A stretch of 64,000 nucleotides of DNA from Chryseobacterium sp. ON_d1 (GTDB lineage: Bacteria > Bacteroidota > Bacteroidia > Flavobacteriales > Weeksellaceae). Position 1 is the stretch's first letter; each line of letters opens with the position of its first letter. This document shows, piece by piece, positions 60,973-64,000 of this stretch. The DNA lies in the NCBI RefSeq assembly GCF_006829085.1, contig NZ_BJTC01000015.1, positions 1 through 64,000 of the forward strand, given 5' to 3'. Below the pieces are notes generated by a model. That model saw only the letters and a list, made by a program, of their open reading frames with translations, made no database searches and had not been told where the DNA came from. The position numbers were made by a program, and so were the translations under genes.

Positions 60973-61703
60973 TGACAACAGTACTTTTACTGATTTTAAG
61001 TGTAATTACAGGAGTATTTCTGGGAAAGCACTTTGGTAAAAAAGAAAAACTGGCCAAAAATCTTCTGATATTAAGTGCTGGTTTTTTAATTACGATCTGT
61101 CTCAATGAAGTCTTTCCGCAGGTTTATACCTCTTCCGGAAGCAGTAGCCTTGGGATATTTGTGATCGCAGGAGTTCTGCTCCAGATGATTCTGGAAGCTC
61201 TTACCAAGGGTTTTGAACATGGACACTTCCATCATCACAGTGAGCATAATATCCTCCCTGTTGCTTTAATGGTGGGATTATTTATTCATGCCTTTATTGA
61301 AGGAATTCCTCTTGCCAATGAAGAACATGAACTTTCTCCTTATCTTTGGGGGATTGTATTTCACAATCTTCCGATTTCATTTATTTTAGGAGCATTTTTA
61401 TTTAACAGGAAAGGAGAATCAAAAGCTTCTTCATCTTACCCTTCCATTCTTATTGTAGCCTTATTTGCTCTGGCGTCTCCCATGGGAATGTTATTAGGAA
61501 ATTATTTCAATCCGGATCTTCAGCCTTATTTCCTGGCTGTCGTAGGTGGGATTTTCCTGCATATTTCATCTGTTATTATTTTTGAAAGCAATAAAAATCA
61601 TAATATAGACTGGGTAAAGATCGGGCTGGTTGTCTTAGGAGTTTCACTTGCATTGATGATGCATGTTTTTCACCAGCATCCTGCTGACGTTCATTCTCAT
61701 TAA
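60972..61703 (+). CDS. ZIP-family metal transporter
   Basis: A 243-residue inner-membrane protein with seven or eight helices. ZIP motifs: His-rich loop EHGHFHHHSEH (about 80-92), helix IV FIHAFIEGIPLANE (about 104-117), helix V HNLPISFILGAF (about 131-142), helix VII GGIFLHISSVIIFE. The metal-site His and Glu are intact, so zinc or other divalent-metal uptake is likely. Coupled to the methyltransferase upstream, a pairing with no clear functional reason. Confidence 0.9.
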   Translation: MTTVLLLILSVITGVFLGKHFGKKEKLAKNLLILSAGFLITICLNEVFPQVYTSSGSSSLGIFVIAGVLLQMILEALTKGFEHGHFHHHSEHNILPVALMVGLFIHAFIEGIPLANEEHELSPYLWGIVFHNLPISFILGAFLFNRKGESKASSSYPSILIVALFALASPMGMLLGNYFNPDLQPYFLAVVGGIFLHISSVIIFESNKNHNIDWVKIGLVVLGVSLALMMHVFHQHPADVHSH

Positions 61704-61711
61704 ATAAAAAT

Positions 61712-61740
61712 AAAAAAGTTCCGGAATCCGGAACTTTTTT
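61712..61740 (+). terminator. Bidirectional terminator after the ZIP gene
   Basis: AAAAAAGTTCCGGA (61712-61725) and TCCGGAACTTTTTT (61727-61740) around a single central A. It separates convergent genes and would work on both strands. Confidence 0.88.
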
Positions 61741-61766
61741 TATCATATATTCTTAGTTATCAAAGC

Positions 61767-63176
61767 TTAGAACTTCCATCCTACAGTAAGGAAGAAATTA
61801 TTTCTGTTACTTTTTACATCACTTACTGCATACGAATCACTTTCAAAGATTTTACTCGAAGAATAGTAAGATGAATCAAAATTATCACCCATATAGCCTC
61901 TCATAAAAGGATTGGTATATTTTGATGAAATATTCTGATAAGATGCATCTACATAGAACGATTTGAAGTCATATCCGATACCCAATGAAAGTGTATTTCT
62001 GTCACTCAGCATCAGGTTGCTGTAAGACTGATCTCCTACGGCTCCCGCATCATTAAATCTGCTGATGGTAAGCGCATCAAAAGGACTGGACTGATAAGAA
62101 TATCCTCCTCTCAATCTGAACTGCTGTACTCTGTACTCAGCTCCTACTCTTACTTCAGAAAGATTCTTGTAGTTCTCCTTAAAGAAATCATTCAATTCCC
62201 TTTCTGCACCTCCATATACTTTATAATCAGGTTTTGTAAGTCCCAGTGTATAATCTACGTTCAATGAGAAATTTTTACTTGCTACAAAAGCCGCACTCAC
62301 AGTTGCTTTAAGCGGTGAAGTAAATTTTCTGTTTTCAGCTCCTATATCATCCCCGTAAGTAGCATCGTTATAGAAATAATAATTTCTGTCTATTGACCAG
62401 AATGTAGGAGTTTCAAGAGACGCTCCCACCCTGAAATTCGGACTTAGCTTTCCAATTACCCCTAATGAAGCAGAAAAACCTGAAGATCGTTCTGAATAAG
62501 GAGTATCCTGCTTACTGAATGCCTCTGTAGAATTATTGGTAAGGTTACGGTAAAATAAAGTATCATATTGATCAATAGAAGCATTAAAGAAATTGAAGCC
62601 TGCTCCTAAATATAAATTATGATTATAATTCGCCCCAACCCCAAAGCTCATTTTAGACAGGTTACCATATCTTTCATACATATGCCCTGCCAAAGAAGCA
62701 TCTTTAGTGATATCATCTTTATCAAAAGCATACACGATATTATTATTACCCGGTGACTGAATAACATTATCCAGCTGCTGATTGGAAAAATTGATACCAA
62801 TATTAATAAACTTCCATGCCGTTTCTGTCATCAGAGGAAATGCAATAATCCCTCCTGCATTACCAAGATCACCTTTTGTTTTACTATAATCTATTGTAGA
62901 TCCTGCCCAGGAACTGCTGTTTTTATTTCCTAAAATAGATAAAGTTCCTGAAACCTCTCCTGAAATAGCTACCCCTAAACCTGCCGGGTTGGTAAGCAAT
63001 GAGTTTGCATCCCCACCAAGCGCACCATTAGCTCCAGCCATTGCATTAAACTTAGCCGATCCCACCATAGGAGTATTTGAGTAAACATCCACGGTATTTC
63101 TTATCACAGAAACATCCTGAGCCTGCGCATAAAATGCAGCAGAAATACTCATTATTACTAAAGATTTTTTTAACAT
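61767..63176 (-). CDS. OmpP1/FadL-family outer-membrane transport protein
   Basis: A 469-residue outer-membrane barrel. Signal peptide MLKKSLVIMSISAAFYAQAQ. FadL/PorV-like N-terminal hatch: SAKFNAMAGANGALGGDANSLLTNPAGLG (about 40-68). The rest is alternating strands ending with FFLTVGWKF, whose terminal Phe is the usual outer-membrane insertion signal. FadL homologues take up hydrophobic compounds; the family is often called hemin receptor in flavobacteria, which is not proven. It is 29 bp downstream of the Gly-rich gene and probably its operon partner. Confidence 0.88.
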   Translation of the reverse strand: MLKKSLVIMSISAAFYAQAQDVSVIRNTVDVYSNTPMVGSAKFNAMAGANGALGGDANSLLTNPAGLGVAISGEVSGTLSILGNKNSSSWAGSTIDYSKTKGDLGNAGGIIAFPLMTETAWKFINIGINFSNQQLDNVIQSPGNNNIVYAFDKDDITKDASLAGHMYERYGNLSKMSFGVGANYNHNLYLGAGFNFFNASIDQYDTLFYRNLTNNSTEAFSKQDTPYSERSSGFSASLGVIGKLSPNFRVGASLETPTFWSIDRNYYFYNDATYGDDIGAENRKFTSPLKATVSAAFVASKNFSLNVDYTLGLTKPDYKVYGGAERELNDFFKENYKNLSEVRVGAEYRVQQFRLRGGYSYQSSPFDALTISRFNDAGAVGDQSYSNLMLSDRNTLSLGIGYDFKSFYVDASYQNISSKYTNPFMRGYMGDNFDSSYYSSSKIFESDSYAVSDVKSNRNNFFLTVGWKF

Positions 63177-63205
63177 TATTTTTAAATAGTTTATTAGTTT
63201 GAAAA

Positions 63206-64000
63206 TTATCTGAAGCCACCTCTGCCTCCGCCGCCGGATCTCATTCCGCCTCCGCCGCCGGAACCACCTCTGAAGCCGCCTCCGCCGCCATTGAAGCCTC
63301 CGCTGGATCTGAAGCCTCCTGAATCATTAGATCTGAAGCCTCCATTGCTGTTATTATATCTTGGCTGTGATTGCTGATAATTATAGTTAGGTCTTGTTTG
63401 TGGTGCCGAATTACGGAATCCTCCATTGGATTGTGAATTTCTGAAGCCACCTGAGTTGCTGTTTCTGAAACCACCTGAATTCCCATCTCTGAAACCTCCA
63501 TTACTATTTCTGAAACCACCATTTGAGTTAGCATCTCTGAAGCCTCCGTTATTGGTATTCCTGAAACCGCCATTTCCGTTACTGTTTCTGAAACCTGAAT
63601 TATTGGTATTCGTTCTGTATACTGCGTTGGCGACACCAGTATTCTGGAATCCACCGCCACTCACACCACTTCTTCTGTAGACAGGTCTGTTGTAGTAACC
63701 TCCACCCCAGTAGCCACCTCCGTAGCCCCAGTATGGACTTCCATAATAACCTCCCCAGAATGGATCATAATAGCCTCCCCAATAAGGAGAATAGCCCCAA
63801 TATGGACTTCCCCATCCGAAAGAGCCGCCCCAGCCCCATCCGAATGATCCGCCCCAACCCCAGGATAGGTTTGCACCCCAGCCCCAGCCACGGTTCCAGC
63901 CCCAATATGGGCTATAACCGCCATACCAGCCCCAAGGAGATCCCCATCCCCATGAGTTGTCATAATAGTTGGTCTGGGATCCGGCATAGATTCCCCAATC
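63206..64000 (-). CDS. Gly/Trp/Tyr- and Gly/Asn/Arg-rich repeat protein, C-terminal part (truncated at window edge)
   Basis: I read the frame from 64000 to the TAA at 63206 with no break: 264 residues, the N-terminus lying outside. The first part, to about 63690, is rich in aromatic pairs (SPYWGWNRGWGWGANLSWGW; GGYYGSPYWGYGG), the second is repeats of GGFRNSNG/GGFRDAN/GGFRN and a Gly-rich end (GGGRGGFR). No fold is recognisable; low-complexity composition suggests an extracellular or matrix-like structural protein. A GTG at 63664 would start a shorter frame, but the open frame upstream with the same bias shows it is internal. Confidence 0.75.
   Translation of the reverse strand, partial: DWGIYAGSQTNYYDNSWGWGSPWGWYGGYSPYWGWNRGWGWGANLSWGWGGSFGWGWGGSFGWGSPYWGYSPYWGGYYDPFWGGYYGSPYWGYGGGYWGGGYYNRPVYRRSGVSGGGFQNTGVANAVYRTNTNNSGFRNSNGNGGFRNTNNGGFRDANSNGGFRNSNGGFRDGNSGGFRNSNSGGFRNSQSNGGFRNSAPQTRPNYNYQQSQPRYNNSNGGFRSNDSGGFRSSGGFNGGGGGFRGGSGGGGGMRSGGGGRGGFR

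Noticed and set aside
63426..63987. Other-strand and other-frame readings of the Gly-rich repeat (including a minus frame 63661-63987)
   Set aside because: Low-complexity GC-richer sequence keeps several frames open. The frame running from 64000 to 63206 is continuous with one coherent composition and a proper stop.
1..64000. tRNA, rRNA, insertion sequence, prophage or standard defence genes
   Set aside because: I looked for T-loop-like motifs, transposase motifs and nuclease/defence motifs and saw none that could be supported.

Overview
The window is AT-rich chromosomal DNA of a Bacteroidota bacterium, most likely Chryseobacterium or a close Weeksellaceae relative (Flavobacteriales). Five features point there: many proteins with type IX secretion (T9SS) C-terminal sorting domains of type A and type B, flavobacterial -7 elements of the form TAnnTTTG (sometimes with TTG 20-23 bp upstream) with no clear Shine-Dalgarno sites, the ftsX-DUF3098-uppP-truB gene order, a DnaQ-DnaE fusion polymerase, and proteins beginning VGINTSTPNG. 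I see no tRNA, rRNA, CRISPR array, insertion sequence, prophage or conventional defence system.

Layout. 1-2.8 kb: end-truncated RHS/SpvB-like protein behind a T9SS repeat protein. 3.3-6 kb: a membrane protein with repeated helix-hairpin-helix units and a beta-propeller lipoprotein. 6-10.2 kb: minus-strand housekeeping cluster ftsX, DUF3098, uppP, truB, small outer-membrane protein, rluF, with rsmA divergent. 11-20 kb: three tandem paralogues of very large secreted adhesin-like proteins (choice-of-anchor-L head, Ig/PKD-like modules, T9SS type B tail), each with its own promoter and terminator. 20-24 kb: DUF1003 protein with a heptad-repeat coiled coil, TIGR02757 protein, RNase Z, XTP/dITP pyrophosphatase, CPBP protease. 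24-36.9 kb: paralogous membrane pair, prfC, DUF4349 lipoprotein, acyl-CoA dehydrogenase divergent from acyl-CoA synthetase, Nif3-like protein with a cysteine-less zinc-ribbon partner, a voltage-gated-type channel and an unlisted 52-residue membrane protein. 37-43 kb: two T9SS type A proteins with nearly matching tails. 43-52.6 kb: dnaE, S8 protease, fused E1 alpha/beta dehydrogenase. 52.6-58 kb: bestrophin, serine hydrolase, Lrp regulator divergent from a trans-sulfuration PLP enzyme, glycosyltransferase. 58.5-64 kb: RNA methyltransferase, SAM methyltransferase, ZIP transporter, FadL-like porin and an edge-truncated Gly/Trp/Tyr-rich protein.

Most genes are separated by strong hairpin terminators. 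Nothing here is a clear new multi-gene system. The points most worth a second look are the adhesin array with internal module duplication, the decayed metal sites (PHP domain of DnaE, zinc ribbon, Nif3 His pair), several promoters lying 4-6 bases from the start codon (possible leaderless mRNAs), the 21-bp heptad minisatellite, and a two-hairpin repeat found at two convergent gene junctions.
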